In this document: piece after piece, positions 51,182-60,545 of the stretch
How the letters are laid out: each line of letters begins with the position of its first letter
How positions within the stretch are numbered: the stretch's first letter is position 1
From: Stenotrophomonas maltophilia
GTDB taxonomy: Bacteria > Pseudomonadota > Gammaproteobacteria > Xanthomonadales > Xanthomonadaceae
Assembly: GCF_006974125.1 (NCBI RefSeq)
Contig: NZ_CP037858.1
Location: forward strand, 434,001 to 498,000
DNA length: 64,000 nucleotides
Reading direction: 5' to 3'
Notes under the pieces: generated by a model
What the model saw: the letters and a program-made list of their open reading frames with translations, nothing else
Databases searched by the model: none
What the model was told of the DNA's origin: nothing
Made by a program: the position numbers and the translations under genes

Positions 51182-51394
51182 TCACACATTAAGAATCCGC
51201 CGGATCACCGGAGAGTCGATCAGCAGGTTCTCGCCGAGCGCTTTCGCAAGATCCTGCAACTCGGCAGACCATCCCTCAACGTGCGGAAGCGCCACCCTGG
51301 TGAACAAGGTCCTCTTCCCATCTGCCCCCACCCGAAAAACAACCAATTCCTTTGCATCTTCATCAACACAGACGAGATGGTCATACGTATTCAT
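51182..51394 (-). CDS. Small protein after the RHS gene, probable cognate immunity
   Basis: 70 residues from ATG 51394 (MNTYDHLVCVDEDAKELVVF, then RTLFTRVALPHVEGW and ENLLIDSPVIRRIL). An alternative start at 51409 overlaps the RHS stop region. No signal peptide, so cytoplasmic. Its place right after the toxin gene makes it the likely immunity protein. No family recognised. Confidence 0.65.
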   Translation of the reverse strand: MNTYDHLVCVDEDAKELVVFRVGADGKRTLFTRVALPHVEGWSAELQDLAKALGENLLIDSPVIRRILNV

Positions 51395-51396
51395 TG

Positions 51397-54300
51397 TCAA
51401 TTGTTCCATGTATTCAATGGCGGAATAGGACTTCCGCTAAGACACGCAGCATATCTCTGCGTCGCCGACGCATGACAGACCGCACCAGCTCTTGCGCCAC
51501 GCACCCTGGTGATTCCATTGCAGGTATCCGTGTCAGTCCGTAGCAGGGCCTCACAATCTTCTCCCTCCTCGTCCGAACACATCGCCTGACCGGCAATATT
51601 GCCCAGGAACCCACCGACCACCGAACCTGCGGCACCGCCAAGAGTACTCCCGCCGGCCGCGCCGCCGATGGCGCAGACTGCTGCCCCTGGGCCTGATGGA
51701 CTGCAAGCCGCCGCGCCGCCGATGCCTCCCACAGCGCCTCCTCCGTAGTAGCCCGCCGCACCGCCGCAAACCGCACCTCCAGCGATGTAGGCCGCGACAC
51801 ACGCTCTTTTCTTTGCCAGCCCCTGCGGATCGGTAGCAATGGTTGGATTCGAATCGACATAAGCGTAAGCGCTGATGCCCCCCTTCAATCCAATAGGATC
51901 ACTCTGCGAGTACCGCCCCACCGCCGGGTCGTATTCACGCTGGTAGTTGTAGAACAACCCACTCACGTCCGTCGCCTGCTGGCCCGGGAATCGCAGCGCC
52001 AGCTCGAACGCCACACCATCACCATCCGGATCAGCGCTCGGAATCTGGTTGCCGAACACTTCGCTCTTGTTGCTCCAATCCCAGATCGCGACATCGCGCA
52101 CCGGGTCGATCACCACGCGCGGCGTACCCATATGATCTGGTTGGACGTAGGCCAGCTCCGGCACGCCGATAGCCGGCACATTGATCAGCGCCACAGGATA
52201 GTCGTCCAGCCAGATGGCCTGCTGCTGCGCCTGCCCCGTGGCCGAGTAGTTGCCCAGCCACTGCCCTGCCTCGTCATACAGGGTGATCTGCGCTGCGCCA
52301 CTAACCGGGGTACGCAGTACGCGTTCACCGCGATGGTTGTAGCTGTAGCTTTCCACCACCGCATTGCCCTGCTTCACCGCGTTCATGCGGTTGGCATCGC
52401 TGTAGGTGAACGTCTTGCTGCCGATGCTGGTGGTGTTGCCCACTGCGTCATGGCTGCGCGCCTCGCCATCCACCGCAGTCAAGCGATGGCTGGTTGCGGG
52501 ATAGGTGTAGCGGGCGGTGCCTGCCGAGGTGGTCAATGCGATGCGATTGCCGGTGGCGTCATACGCATAGGTTTCAATCGGAGTGCCGGTCGTGCCGTCC
52601 TGGGTCTGGGTCAGGCGGCCCAGCGTGTCGTAGGCGTACTTGGCGAGCACCGCCGAGCCCGCGCCGTTCTTCAGTTCGGTGATTGAACCGACCGGGTCAT
52701 AGCCATAGCCCAGCGACAGGCCGCCTGCGGCCGGGTCGTGCACCGCTTGCGGGCGGTAGTCCAGATCCAGCGGACGCTGCAGCTGGCGGCCGTTGCCATA
52801 GGTCCAACCGGTCGCCGGGCCGAAGGCTGCGTAGGTCACGTTGTTCACCACGATCTGGCGGGCTTGGCCGGGCCGGGTCAGGCCGATCTGACTGATGCGC
52901 CCCTGGGTATCGCGCACGTAGTCGGCCACACTGCCATCGGGGTACGTCAACGCCGTCAGGCGGCCCGACTTGCTGTAGGCATAGCGCAGGGTACTGGCCA
53001 CCCCATTGAGCGTCTGCACCTTGCGGGTGACCTGACCGAAGCGGTCATGGCAGTACTGGGTGCTGCCATTGACGTGCAGCACCTGCCCCAGTCGTCCCTT
53101 GGCAAAGCGCTCGTCGGCGGTGCAGACCGCTGGCGCCACGTCATAGCTGTAGCCCACATCCAGATTGGGATCCGGATAGGCAATGCCGATCAGACGGTTG
53201 AGTACATCGTAGTGATAGGTGGCGGTGACGCCACGCGCATCGGTGGCCGTCTTGCGGTTGCCGGCTGCATCTGAGGTGAAGCTGCTGGCGCCACTGTCCG
53301 GGCTGACCTGCCCGGTCAGGTCACCGAACCCGTTGTAGGCATAGGTCGTATGCAGGCCTTTCGGGTCGGTGACCTGGGTGACCTGGTCCAGCGCGTTGTA
53401 CTGGCTGCGGATCTCCGCCGCCACGCCGCCGACATCCTGCAGGGTCTGCGCCAGTCGGTTCAGCGGGTCGTACTGCTGGCTGGTCACGCGCTGCAGGGCG
53501 TCGGTCACGGTCTGCGGGTTGCCGTTGGCATCGTAGGCAAAGCCGGTGGCGTGATTGCTCGCGTCCTTCAGTGCGGTCAGCTGGCCGAGCGTGTTGAACG
53601 TCCGTGCCAGGGTGCGACGCAGGGTGCCGCCAGTATCCAGCGTGTCTTCCTTGAGGCGGTTGCCGGCGTTGTCCAGCGTGTAGTGAATGGTGTTGCCGGC
53701 GTTGTCGGCGATATCCGTCAGCCGCTGGGCGGCGTCGTAGACATAGGTAACGCTGCTGCCGTCAGGCTCGGTGACCTGTTGCACCTGGCCGGTCGGCCAG
53801 TAGCTGATCTGGGTCACCCGGTCCTCGGCTGTGGCGGCACCGCGCACGGTGACCGAGGTCGGCCAGCCGCGGGCATGGTAGGTGTAGTCGGTCACAACGC
53901 CGTTGGCATCCTTGACCGACAACGGCCGCCCGAACGCGTCGTAAGCCAGAGTCTCGGCCGTCTGGCCCAGCGCATTGGTCACGCTGCGCAGGTCGCCCTT
54001 GCGATAGCTGCAGGCACCTCCGGTCGCGCACCCTGCATCATCCGCCGAGTAATAGGCATAGGTAACGGCATCGGCCACATCCGTGCGCGGGCCATCCACA
54101 CTCTTCAGCAGCCCCTCCACCGGGCAGCTGCCTGCCGCTGCCACATCAGCGGCTTCGCAGTACGTGTAGCTGGTGATGCGCGTCTGACCGGAAGCGGTGT
54201 CGGTCACCGTGTTGGCCGTCGGCTGGCGTCGGGAATTGAAGGCCATGCGGGTTTCGCGGCTACCGATCCGGGTGGTCAGTACCGCATTGGTTTCGACGTC

Positions 54301-56127
54301 GCGCGCGGTGGTCACCACCCGCTGCTCGGGCAGGCCGACCGCTTCGGTCACGGCATGGATGCTGACGGCACGACCGCTCACCGCATCGGTGCCCTGCGCA
54401 TAGGTGTGCTTGGTCTGGATACCGCGGCGATCGGTGTAGGTATCCAGGCGTCGGCGGAAGTCGACACTCTGGTCGTAGTAGGTCCGGCTGACGGTTCCCT
54501 GCGAATCACTCAGGCCGGTTACCTTGCGCGACGGCGCGGTGTCGCCCCCGGGTGTCAGGGTGTAATCGGTCTGCCGCCCAAGCGCGTCGGTCACGACTGC
54601 ACCGCCGTTGGGGCTGTAGGCCAGTGTCACACCATCGGCACCGCCGGCATGCTGACTGGAGATCACACGGCCGATGGAATCGTAGGAAAAGGTGCTGTAG
54701 CGGCGACCGTCCTCGGCGGTGATACCCGTCAGGTGCTGGGGGAACGCCTGGTTCTCGTAGTGATACGTGCGCACACCACCACCCGCATAGGTCACCGTGG
54801 CAACCTGGTTCTGCGATGTATAGGTGTAGGTGGCGAGCGGAATGCCTTCGACCAGGACCGAACTGATCAGCGCCTCGTAGTCGTTGGACTGGTAGACGAA
54901 CTCCAGCGTGCGGCCACTGCTGTGGGTGACGGCTGCAAGGCGCTCGCTGTCATCGTAGATGTAGGTCAGCGACGTGCCATCCGGGAAGCGCTTGCCGGTC
55001 AGACGCCCGTCCGTGCCGAAGGTAGAGATGGAGCCCGCTGAATACAGCGTCCAGTTGCCGTTCTGGACCAGACGATCGCCACTGTCGTCGTCCGCCTCAT
55101 AGGCTTGCCCGATCTTCTTGAATGCACGCTGGAAACCAGTGCTTTCAATGATGCCCACACTGTCAACGCCATCCAGTGCCAGGTGGGCTCCCAGCGAATG
55201 GGTCCAGCCATAGCCGAAGCCACCGGATGACGTGGAGATGCCGGAGTGATAGAAGCGCGTCAGCGCGATCCAGCCAAGATCGAAGTCCTGCGCGATTTCG
55301 TACTTCTCGCCGGTTTTGACATCACACGGATTGCCGACATTGCCGTCGCAGGTACCGCCGTTGGAGGTCGGGTCCTGGTCGGGAAACGGACTCATGTTCG
55401 CCGCTGTATCGTTGCGGGACATGGGGCAGCTGCCGTTGCCGCCGTCCTTGTCGCACTTCTGCGACTTCGAGGTGATGGTCGCAACGAATTCTTCGCTGAC
55501 GCAGGCGTTATGCTTGTTAGACCACTGTGTGAGGGGGATCGGGCAGTTCAGACGCCGGGTCCGCGTCATCTGGGCATCGCTTGGATAGGGCGTGCACGGC
55601 GACTCGGCTGTGTTGTCGCCGGTCATGTATATCACTTCAAAATCACGTGTCTCGATGGTTCCTTCCATGTCCGGACTGAGCGCATACCACTCACTTGCGG
55701 GCGTGACCGTTGCACCAGGGCATATAGGATTCTCTGCCTGAACCATGGCCAGATAGTCGGCAACCATTGCCTCTTCTGTTGGGAACTGCGCGGTGCTTAG
55801 ATACGACCAATCAGGGTCGGAGGGCTGAGACTTTCCCATCCAGTAGGTGATCGACGTATTGCCGTTCAAGTCCATGACTTTCGACTTGATCTTGTCGACG
55901 TACTGCCAGCCGAACTGGAAATCTGGTGGGAACGGGCTGGGTGCGGGCAGGTTCTTGATGGCAGCCACCGCCGCCTGTTGGGTCTTGTACTGAGTCGCAT
56001 CGCCGCCGGGCTGCGAAATGCGCCAGGTAATCTTGCTTTCCTGCGCCTGTGCCATAGCAGGGGCGAAGCAGCCGAGGGCAACAATCGCCAGCGCGGCACG
56101 CGAGAGGGTCTTCAGTCGTTCCAACAT
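51397..56127 (-). CDS. Secreted RHS/YD-repeat polymorphic toxin
   Basis: 1576 residues from ATG 56127, where a signal peptide (LSRAALAIVALGCFAPAMAQ) begins; the frame is open upstream but that part is not protein-like. After about 230 residues comes a DUF6531-type segment (PCDVKTGEKYEIAQDFDLGW), then many YD repeats (YTYDAQRL-like units) and the RHS core end (PQGL). The last about 140 residues hold a glycine-zipper stretch (GGGAVGGIGGAAAC) and a Cys-rich end, TDTCNGITRVRGARAGAVCH. No PAAR or VgrG domain, so export may be by Sec and a further route. The tip may be membrane active (inference). Confidence 0.88.
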   Translation of the reverse strand: MLERLKTLSRAALAIVALGCFAPAMAQAQESKITWRISQPGGDATQYKTQQAAVAAIKNLPAPSPFPPDFQFGWQYVDKIKSKVMDLNGNTSITYWMGKSQPSDPDWSYLSTAQFPTEEAMVADYLAMVQAENPICPGATVTPASEWYALSPDMEGTIETRDFEVIYMTGDNTAESPCTPYPSDAQMTRTRRLNCPIPLTQWSNKHNACVSEEFVATITSKSQKCDKDGGNGSCPMSRNDTAANMSPFPDQDPTSNGGTCDGNVGNPCDVKTGEKYEIAQDFDLGWIALTRFYHSGISTSSGGFGYGWTHSLGAHLALDGVDSVGIIESTGFQRAFKKIGQAYEADDDSGDRLVQNGNWTLYSAGSISTFGTDGRLTGKRFPDGTSLTYIYDDSERLAAVTHSSGRTLEFVYQSNDYEALISSVLVEGIPLATYTYTSQNQVATVTYAGGGVRTYHYENQAFPQHLTGITAEDGRRYSTFSYDSIGRVISSQHAGGADGVTLAYSPNGGAVVTDALGRQTDYTLTPGGDTAPSRKVTGLSDSQGTVSRTYYDQSVDFRRRLDTYTDRRGIQTKHTYAQGTDAVSGRAVSIHAVTEAVGLPEQRVVTTARDVETNAVLTTRIGSRETRMAFNSRRQPTANTVTDTASGQTRITSYTYCEAADVAAAGSCPVEGLLKSVDGPRTDVADAVTYAYYSADDAGCATGGACSYRKGDLRSVTNALGQTAETLAYDAFGRPLSVKDANGVVTDYTYHARGWPTSVTVRGAATAEDRVTQISYWPTGQVQQVTEPDGSSVTYVYDAAQRLTDIADNAGNTIHYTLDNAGNRLKEDTLDTGGTLRRTLARTFNTLGQLTALKDASNHATGFAYDANGNPQTVTDALQRVTSQQYDPLNRLAQTLQDVGGVAAEIRSQYNALDQVTQVTDPKGLHTTYAYNGFGDLTGQVSPDSGASSFTSDAAGNRKTATDARGVTATYHYDVLNRLIGIAYPDPNLDVGYSYDVAPAVCTADERFAKGRLGQVLHVNGSTQYCHDRFGQVTRKVQTLNGVASTLRYAYSKSGRLTALTYPDGSVADYVRDTQGRISQIGLTRPGQARQIVVNNVTYAAFGPATGWTYGNGRQLQRPLDLDYRPQAVHDPAAGGLSLGYGYDPVGSITELKNGAGSAVLAKYAYDTLGRLTQTQDGTTGTPIETYAYDATGNRIALTTSAGTARYTYPATSHRLTAVDGEARSHDAVGNTTSIGSKTFTYSDANRMNAVKQGNAVVESYSYNHRGERVLRTPVSGAAQITLYDEAGQWLGNYSATGQAQQQAIWLDDYPVALINVPAIGVPELAYVQPDHMGTPRVVIDPVRDVAIWDWSNKSEVFGNQIPSADPDGDGVAFELALRFPGQQATDVSGLFYNYQREYDPAVGRYSQSDPIGLKGGISAYAYVDSNPTIATDPQGLAKKRACVAAYIAGGAVCGGAAGYYGGGAVGGIGGAAACSPSGPGAAVCAIGGAAGGSTLGGAAGSVVGGFLGNIAGQAMCSDEEGEDCEALLRTDTDTCNGITRVRGARAGAVCHASATQRYAACLSGSPIPPLNTWNN

Positions 56128-56477
56128 CCCTGTTCTCCTTCCTGGACGAACACAGCGCCGGCGGGAACGAGAACGCGAAGGTGTTCCCCGCGTCATGCTT
56201 CGGATCGTCCCTGGTCCGGAATGCGGCAGTGCCACATGCCGCCTTTGTCGTTGAGGACGCTTGCACATTCAAGTGTGGAGTCGCGTAACCGATCACAGAT
56301 TCAAGCATCCAACGCCATTCAGCGGACTGCGCCCTGTCCCCATGACTTCCTGCACAGGGAGTCGGTGTTATACCTCACTACATTACCAGCACGACCTGTC
56401 GCGAGGTCGGCAGGCTACGGCACTCCGCTGCAGACCTGACCCATCGGAAGGGCTGGCACGCGGCATGGCCCAGGGGA
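56128..56477. other. Divergent promoter region between RHS gene and hydrolase gene
   Basis: 350 bases without a supported gene. It must carry promoters for both divergent genes. Short frames in it show no protein-like text. An AAGGAGAACAGG ribosome-site stretch lies just ahead of the RHS ATG on the minus strand. Confidence 0.5.
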
Positions 56478-57302
56478 ATGGCAATGAAGAGCAACCGAGT
56501 GACGTTGTGGGTGCTGGCCGCGGTGATGGCCGCAACAGGCACCGTCCACGCCGGGGAAATCCAGGTGGATCGGGGCACTTATGCACTGCAGGCCGAGGAG
56601 ACGGGGGCCGGCCCGATCACCGTGGTCTTCGAATCCGGCTTCGGGCAGGGTGCGGGTGCCTGGAAGGAGGTGGTCGCGGGTCTGGGGCGCGATTACCACA
56701 GCATCACCTACGCCCGTGCAGGGCTCGGCAAGTCCGGCAGCGATGGTCAGCCCAAGCGCATCGATGCGCACCTGGCCGACCTCACGGCCGTGATCGATAC
56801 GCTCGCTCCCGGTCGCCGCGTTGTACTGGTGGGTCATTCCTATGGAGGCCTGCTGGCCACGGAGTTTGCACGCCGCCATCCGGAACGCCTGCAGGGCCTG
56901 GTGCTGGTGGACCCGGCCACGATGGGGCAGCGCCATGCGTTCAAGCAGGCCGACAGTGCCCGCGTGCAGGCAGACGATGCCCAGCTGCGGGCAATGGTGC
57001 CGCCGGCCATGGCTGCCGACTACGCCGTGCTGACCGAACAACTGGATGCACCCGGTGCGGTGACCCCGCGCACGATGCCGGACGTGCCCGTGGCGCTGCT
57101 GACTGCAACCCAGCTCGCTGCCGAACCGCTGTTCTTCGAGGAAACCGCAGCGGGCAAGGCACTCTGGAAGGCACAGCACGCCCTGCTCTTCTCAGGGTTC
57201 ACGCGCGGTACGCATCGCTACCTGGCGACCGGCCACACCCTCCAGCGCGAGGATCCTGCTGCGGTGGTGGCCGCCATCAGAGCTGTTGTGGACCAGCCCT
57301 AG
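56478..57302 (+). CDS. Exported alpha/beta hydrolase
   Basis: 274 residues; ATG 56478 or 56484. Signal peptide VTLWVLAAVMAATGTVHAGE. The fold shows FESGFGQGAGAWKEV (oxyanion region), nucleophile elbow GHSYGG (about residue 118) with Ser, and a C-terminal His near ATGHTLQRED. The acid residue is probably the Asp of TMPDVPVALL. It is periplasmic or secreted; substrate unknown. Confidence 0.88.
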   Translation: MAMKSNRVTLWVLAAVMAATGTVHAGEIQVDRGTYALQAEETGAGPITVVFESGFGQGAGAWKEVVAGLGRDYHSITYARAGLGKSGSDGQPKRIDAHLADLTAVIDTLAPGRRVVLVGHSYGGLLATEFARRHPERLQGLVLVDPATMGQRHAFKQADSARVQADDAQLRAMVPPAMAADYAVLTEQLDAPGAVTPRTMPDVPVALLTATQLAAEPLFFEETAAGKALWKAQHALLFSGFTRGTHRYLATGHTLQREDPAAVVAAIRAVVDQP

Positions 57303-57321
57303 CGCCCGGCGACAACGCACT

Positions 57322-57633
57322 TCATGACCGCGACCGCTTTGGCCGGCGGCGCCTGCGCTCCCGACGCCGCACCTGCCCCCGCCCCGCATGCATACCCTCC
57401 CGCAGTGCGATATGCCCGAACATCAGCGCCGCGGCAACGAGCCCCGTCGCCACCAGTATTTCGAATCCCCGATCACCAAAGAGCAGGCGAATCGATATCT
57501 CCAGTGAGCACAGCCTGCCGCAGCGCAGGCCCTGCTCGTTGAAGCCATAGATGAGCACCAGTACACCCATCAGCCCGCACAACGCCATCAGGGCCAGGCT
57601 TGCGATGAAAATGAAAGGTCGATGGATACGCAT
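57322..57633 (-). CDS. Small membrane protein of unknown function
   Basis: 103 residues, two hydrophobic segments (FIFIASLALMALCGLMGVLV, FEILVATGLVAAALMFGHIA) and a basic tail (RRRERRRRRPKRSRS). Convergent with the hydrolase, 19 bases apart. The tail should be on the cytoplasmic side. No family recognised. Confidence 0.6.
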   Translation of the reverse strand: MRIHRPFIFIASLALMALCGLMGVLVLIYGFNEQGLRCGRLCSLEISIRLLFGDRGFEILVATGLVAAALMFGHIALREGMHAGRGQVRRRERRRRRPKRSRS

Positions 57634-57650
57634 GCGCTCGTCGTGGTCTT

Positions 57651-57974
57651 CTACGGTGATGTCCAGCGCGACGTTGCGAGCACGCGATCTGAAGCATCCA
57701 GCTCTACCGACCAGGCTTGGGTATCCAGGCCCAACCGGTTCTCATACCACCATCGCTGCACACAGCGGCCACTGCATCCACTGCTGGCATAGCGGGTAAA
57801 GGGAACACCGGCGTGCTCCACCACATCAGGCTGCCCCAGCGCCCGGAGTACCTCGCCCCTGCTCGCCCCGACCGGGACTGAAGCAAGCGCATGGGAATGC
57901 CACGCCGAGATCGCCGAGCAACCAGCAACGTACGCCACGAACAGGCCGGCAAGCCCCCACATAAGTGTCCTCAT
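57651..57974 (-). CDS. Small exported protein with BamE/SmpA-like pattern
   Basis: 107 residues from ATG 57974; the frame is open upstream but not protein-like. A hydrophobic lead (LMWGLAGLFVAYVAGCSAIS) holds a Cys that could be lipidated (YVAGCS). The body reads VPVGASRGEVLRALGQPDVV, similar to the SmpA/OmlA fold opening, and QRWWYENRLGLDTQAW. Function unknown. Confidence 0.65.
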   Translation of the reverse strand: MRTLMWGLAGLFVAYVAGCSAISAWHSHALASVPVGASRGEVLRALGQPDVVEHAGVPFTRYASSGCSGRCVQRWWYENRLGLDTQAWSVELDASDRVLATSRWTSP

Positions 57975-58113
57975 TGACAGATCCCCTCCTGCGCCGCGCG
58001 CCCGCGCATCATCCGCGCAGACCTTCTTCAACGTCAAACCTCGACAAGCGGGCCTGTTGCAGCGCCCGGCATCCGTGCTAGCGTGCGCCGTCAAACTCTC
58101 CATGGGGTGCAGG

Positions 58114-58746
58114 ATGCGCAATGGAATGGGACGGAATCTGGTGATCGCCTGCATGGCCCTCGCTGTTGCCCCAGCGGCGGCAACAACGGCCGCAACAGCG
58201 ACCGCAACGCCCGGTGATCGTGGGCAGGATTTCGTACAGACGCAGGCAATCGCAGCACGCTGCCAGAAGACCCTCCCTGGCTTGAAACTGCAGTTGCAGG
58301 AAGGTCGCCAGCACTGGCTGTCGACACTCGACGCCGCACAACTGCAGGCCGCCGAGGTCTATGCCAGCAGCAAGGAAGGCAAGGCTCTGGAAAAGGATGT
58401 GGAGCGGGATGCCTCCCGCGCCTTCGGTCGCAATCCCCTGTCCGCCGCAGCGACCTGCGTTGGCCTGCTCGCCGAGTACGGCCCGGCCCATCCGCTGCCT
58501 GCCGGAACGGCCATGCCGACCGACCGGGTGCAGCACTACATGCTGCACTTCGCGCCGATGGCACTGGCCCGGTTGCAATGCGCCCGCCTGGAGGGCATCG
58601 ACGTGACAGCCCAACCCGATGGCTCGGAAACCTGGCAGTACCGGGCCTGCGGCCGGACCGAATCCGTCCGCATGGCCCCGCTCGGACAGAGCTGGTCGAT
58701 GAACGATGCGGACCGCAATCGCCTGTTCGACGCGCTGACCCGATAG
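58114..58746 (+). CDS. Hypothetical secreted protein
   Basis: 210 residues from ATG 58114 with a signal peptide (LVIACMALAVAPAAATTAAT). The mature part is helical with CQKTLPGLKLQLQEGRQHWL and conserved Cys residues (ATCVGLLAEYG, LQCARLEG, YRACGRTES). No family recognised. First of four collinear small genes. Confidence 0.72.
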   Translation: MRNGMGRNLVIACMALAVAPAAATTAATATATPGDRGQDFVQTQAIAARCQKTLPGLKLQLQEGRQHWLSTLDAAQLQAAEVYASSKEGKALEKDVERDASRAFGRNPLSAAATCVGLLAEYGPAHPLPAGTAMPTDRVQHYMLHFAPMALARLQCARLEGIDVTAQPDGSETWQYRACGRTESVRMAPLGQSWSMNDADRNRLFDALTR

Positions 58747-58778
58747 GTCGGACGGCATTCCACGGGGACGCAAGGACG

Positions 58779-59231
58779 ATGTTTCCACTCGCCATCTGGA
58801 CCAGGATGCGATCCATCCTTCCATTGACGGTCTGCACGGCGCTCAGCGCCTGCGGCCTGGTGATGGACAGTTCGTTCGACACTCTGCGCGAGGCGCTTGA
58901 CGCCGACATGGTGAACAAGGGACGGATTCCCGGCTGGGTGCCCCACGAGGCGACCGACCTGCGCGAGGTGCATGACCTCGACTCAAACACCAGCGCGCTG
59001 GCCTTCACCAAGCCCCCTGCGATACCACTGCAGCTGCCTGCGGATTGCCAGGCAACCACATTCAACAACAGCGATCCTGTTGCGTTCAATCGATACTGGT
59101 GGCCCGGCAACGCGAGGCTCAACAAATCGTACCGCGTCTTTCGCTGCGCGCCTGAATCCGGAAAGTCAGTCTTCGTCGCCATCAACAGGGCAGAAGACCG
59201 CGTTCTTTTCTGGCGAACCTACGCGCGGTGA
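58779..59231 (+). CDS. Hypothetical lipoprotein
   Basis: 150 residues from ATG 58779. A lipobox-like LTVCTALSACG near residues 16-26 predicts a lipidated Cys. The mature part ends FVAINRAEDRVLFWRTYAR. Starts 32 bases after the gene before, so probably co-transcribed. Function unknown. Confidence 0.7.
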   Translation: MFPLAIWTRMRSILPLTVCTALSACGLVMDSSFDTLREALDADMVNKGRIPGWVPHEATDLREVHDLDSNTSALAFTKPPAIPLQLPADCQATTFNNSDPVAFNRYWWPGNARLNKSYRVFRCAPESGKSVFVAINRAEDRVLFWRTYAR

Positions 59232-59265
59232 TGCGCCTGCGCCGCCGCGCCTCCCTCAGGAACCC

Positions 59266-59796
59266 ATGATGCCCAATGCACGCGCACGCTTCGCCGCCCT
59301 CGCCCTGTTGCTCCCGGCGTGGCTGCCGGCCTACGCCGCGCAGAACGCCCCCGCCGACGTCAAGGCGATCGAACAGGTGGTCGAATCGTTCCGCACCTCG
59401 CTGATCAACAAGGACAAGCCGACCTACATGAGCCTGTTCTTCTCGGACAAGCCGGAAGATATCGGCTGGCAGTTCGTCTCCGAGGACGTTCGCCTGCAGG
59501 ACATCCGCAAGGCCAAGCCCGATGCGATCAAGGCACGGCAGATTCCCACCAACAACTTCATCGCGCTGATCGACGGGGCGGTGGCCTCGCCCAAGCCGAA
59601 GGAGGAGACATTCTCCAACACCAAGATCGAGACGGATGGCGATGTGGCTTCGGTGTCGTTCGACTACAGCTTCCACGACGATGGGGTGAAGACCAACTGG
59701 GGCAAGGAGATGTGGCAGCTGATCCGGACCGAACAGGGCTGGAAGATCTTCTCGGTGATCTACTCGGTCCGCGATTCACGCAGCCCGGCCGGGTGA
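59266..59796 (+). CDS. Secreted NTF2/SnoaL-like protein (DUF4440 type)
   Basis: 176 residues from ATG 59266 with signal peptide (FAALALLLPAWLPAYAAQ). The mature part has the NTF2-like pattern: AIEQVVESFRTSLINKDKPT, YMSLFF near the start and MWQLIRTEQGWKIFSVIYSV at the end. Such proteins are small ligand-binding or enzyme scaffolds; substrate unknown. Confidence 0.78.
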   Translation: MMPNARARFAALALLLPAWLPAYAAQNAPADVKAIEQVVESFRTSLINKDKPTYMSLFFSDKPEDIGWQFVSEDVRLQDIRKAKPDAIKARQIPTNNFIALIDGAVASPKPKEETFSNTKIETDGDVASVSFDYSFHDDGVKTNWGKEMWQLIRTEQGWKIFSVIYSVRDSRSPAG

Positions 59797-59845
59797 GCGA
59801 TCTGTCAGACTGGCGCACACCGTTCGTCCACACCCGCCAGACCCG

Positions 59846-60472
59846 ATGACCCGCATTGCCGACCTCAGCGCCGACCAGCTCGCGCACCATGCCCTCAACA
59901 TCTTCATCGCCCAAGGCCGTCACGTGGAAGGCGCACGGGTGATCTACCGGGCGCTGCAACTGGACCCGCACCATCCCGGTGCGCTGCGCTGTCTGAGCGA
60001 TTTCCTGGCCCACGAAGGCACCGAACCGTTCGCAGCAGCCACGCTGGAGCACGCTTTGTCCGGCGCGGTCGCGCTGAATGACGATGCGCGCCGGATGCTG
60101 GATGACCTGCGTTTCCTCGACATCTGGTCCTGGGGATTCTCGCGGCACGTCTCCGGCGAAGCCAACCTCAGCGGCGATGCCTTCCAGCAGCGCGAGGACT
60201 TCGTCTTCGATGGGCCGGCCTATGCGGCCTTCCTCAACACGGTCACCGAGCCAGCCGGATCGCTGCAGGGCGCCTTCCAGGCCGCCGTCCGCATCTGCGG
60301 GCTGATGTCCGGCCTGCTGCGCCATGCGGAGAAGGACAATCCGGCGTTCGATGATGTGCTGCGATCTTCCGCCTTCGTCGAGACCGAAGCGTACCCGGCA
60401 TGGCTGGCCTCGCCGACCGATGAGCTGGACGCCCTCGACCAGGCCATCCAGGCGCAGCGCCAAGGCGGTTGA
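59846..60472 (+). CDS. TPR-like hypothetical protein
   Basis: 208 residues. The first about 75 residues form one or two tetratricopeptide-like helix pairs (GRHVEGARVIYRALQLDPHH, GALRCLSDFLAHEGTEPFAA). The rest is helical without a known motif. No signal peptide. Lies 50 bases after the NTF2-like gene and 73 bases before the response regulator; relation to either is unclear. Confidence 0.75.
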   Translation: MTRIADLSADQLAHHALNIFIAQGRHVEGARVIYRALQLDPHHPGALRCLSDFLAHEGTEPFAAATLEHALSGAVALNDDARRMLDDLRFLDIWSWGFSRHVSGEANLSGDAFQQREDFVFDGPAYAAFLNTVTEPAGSLQGAFQAAVRICGLMSGLLRHAEKDNPAFDDVLRSSAFVETEAYPAWLASPTDELDALDQAIQAQRQGG

Positions 60473-60545
60473 GTACGCCCCACCCGTTTCCGTAGTCCGG
60501 GCCGGAACCTTCACCGCCCGGCCTCGCGCAAGGATGCCCTGCCCT

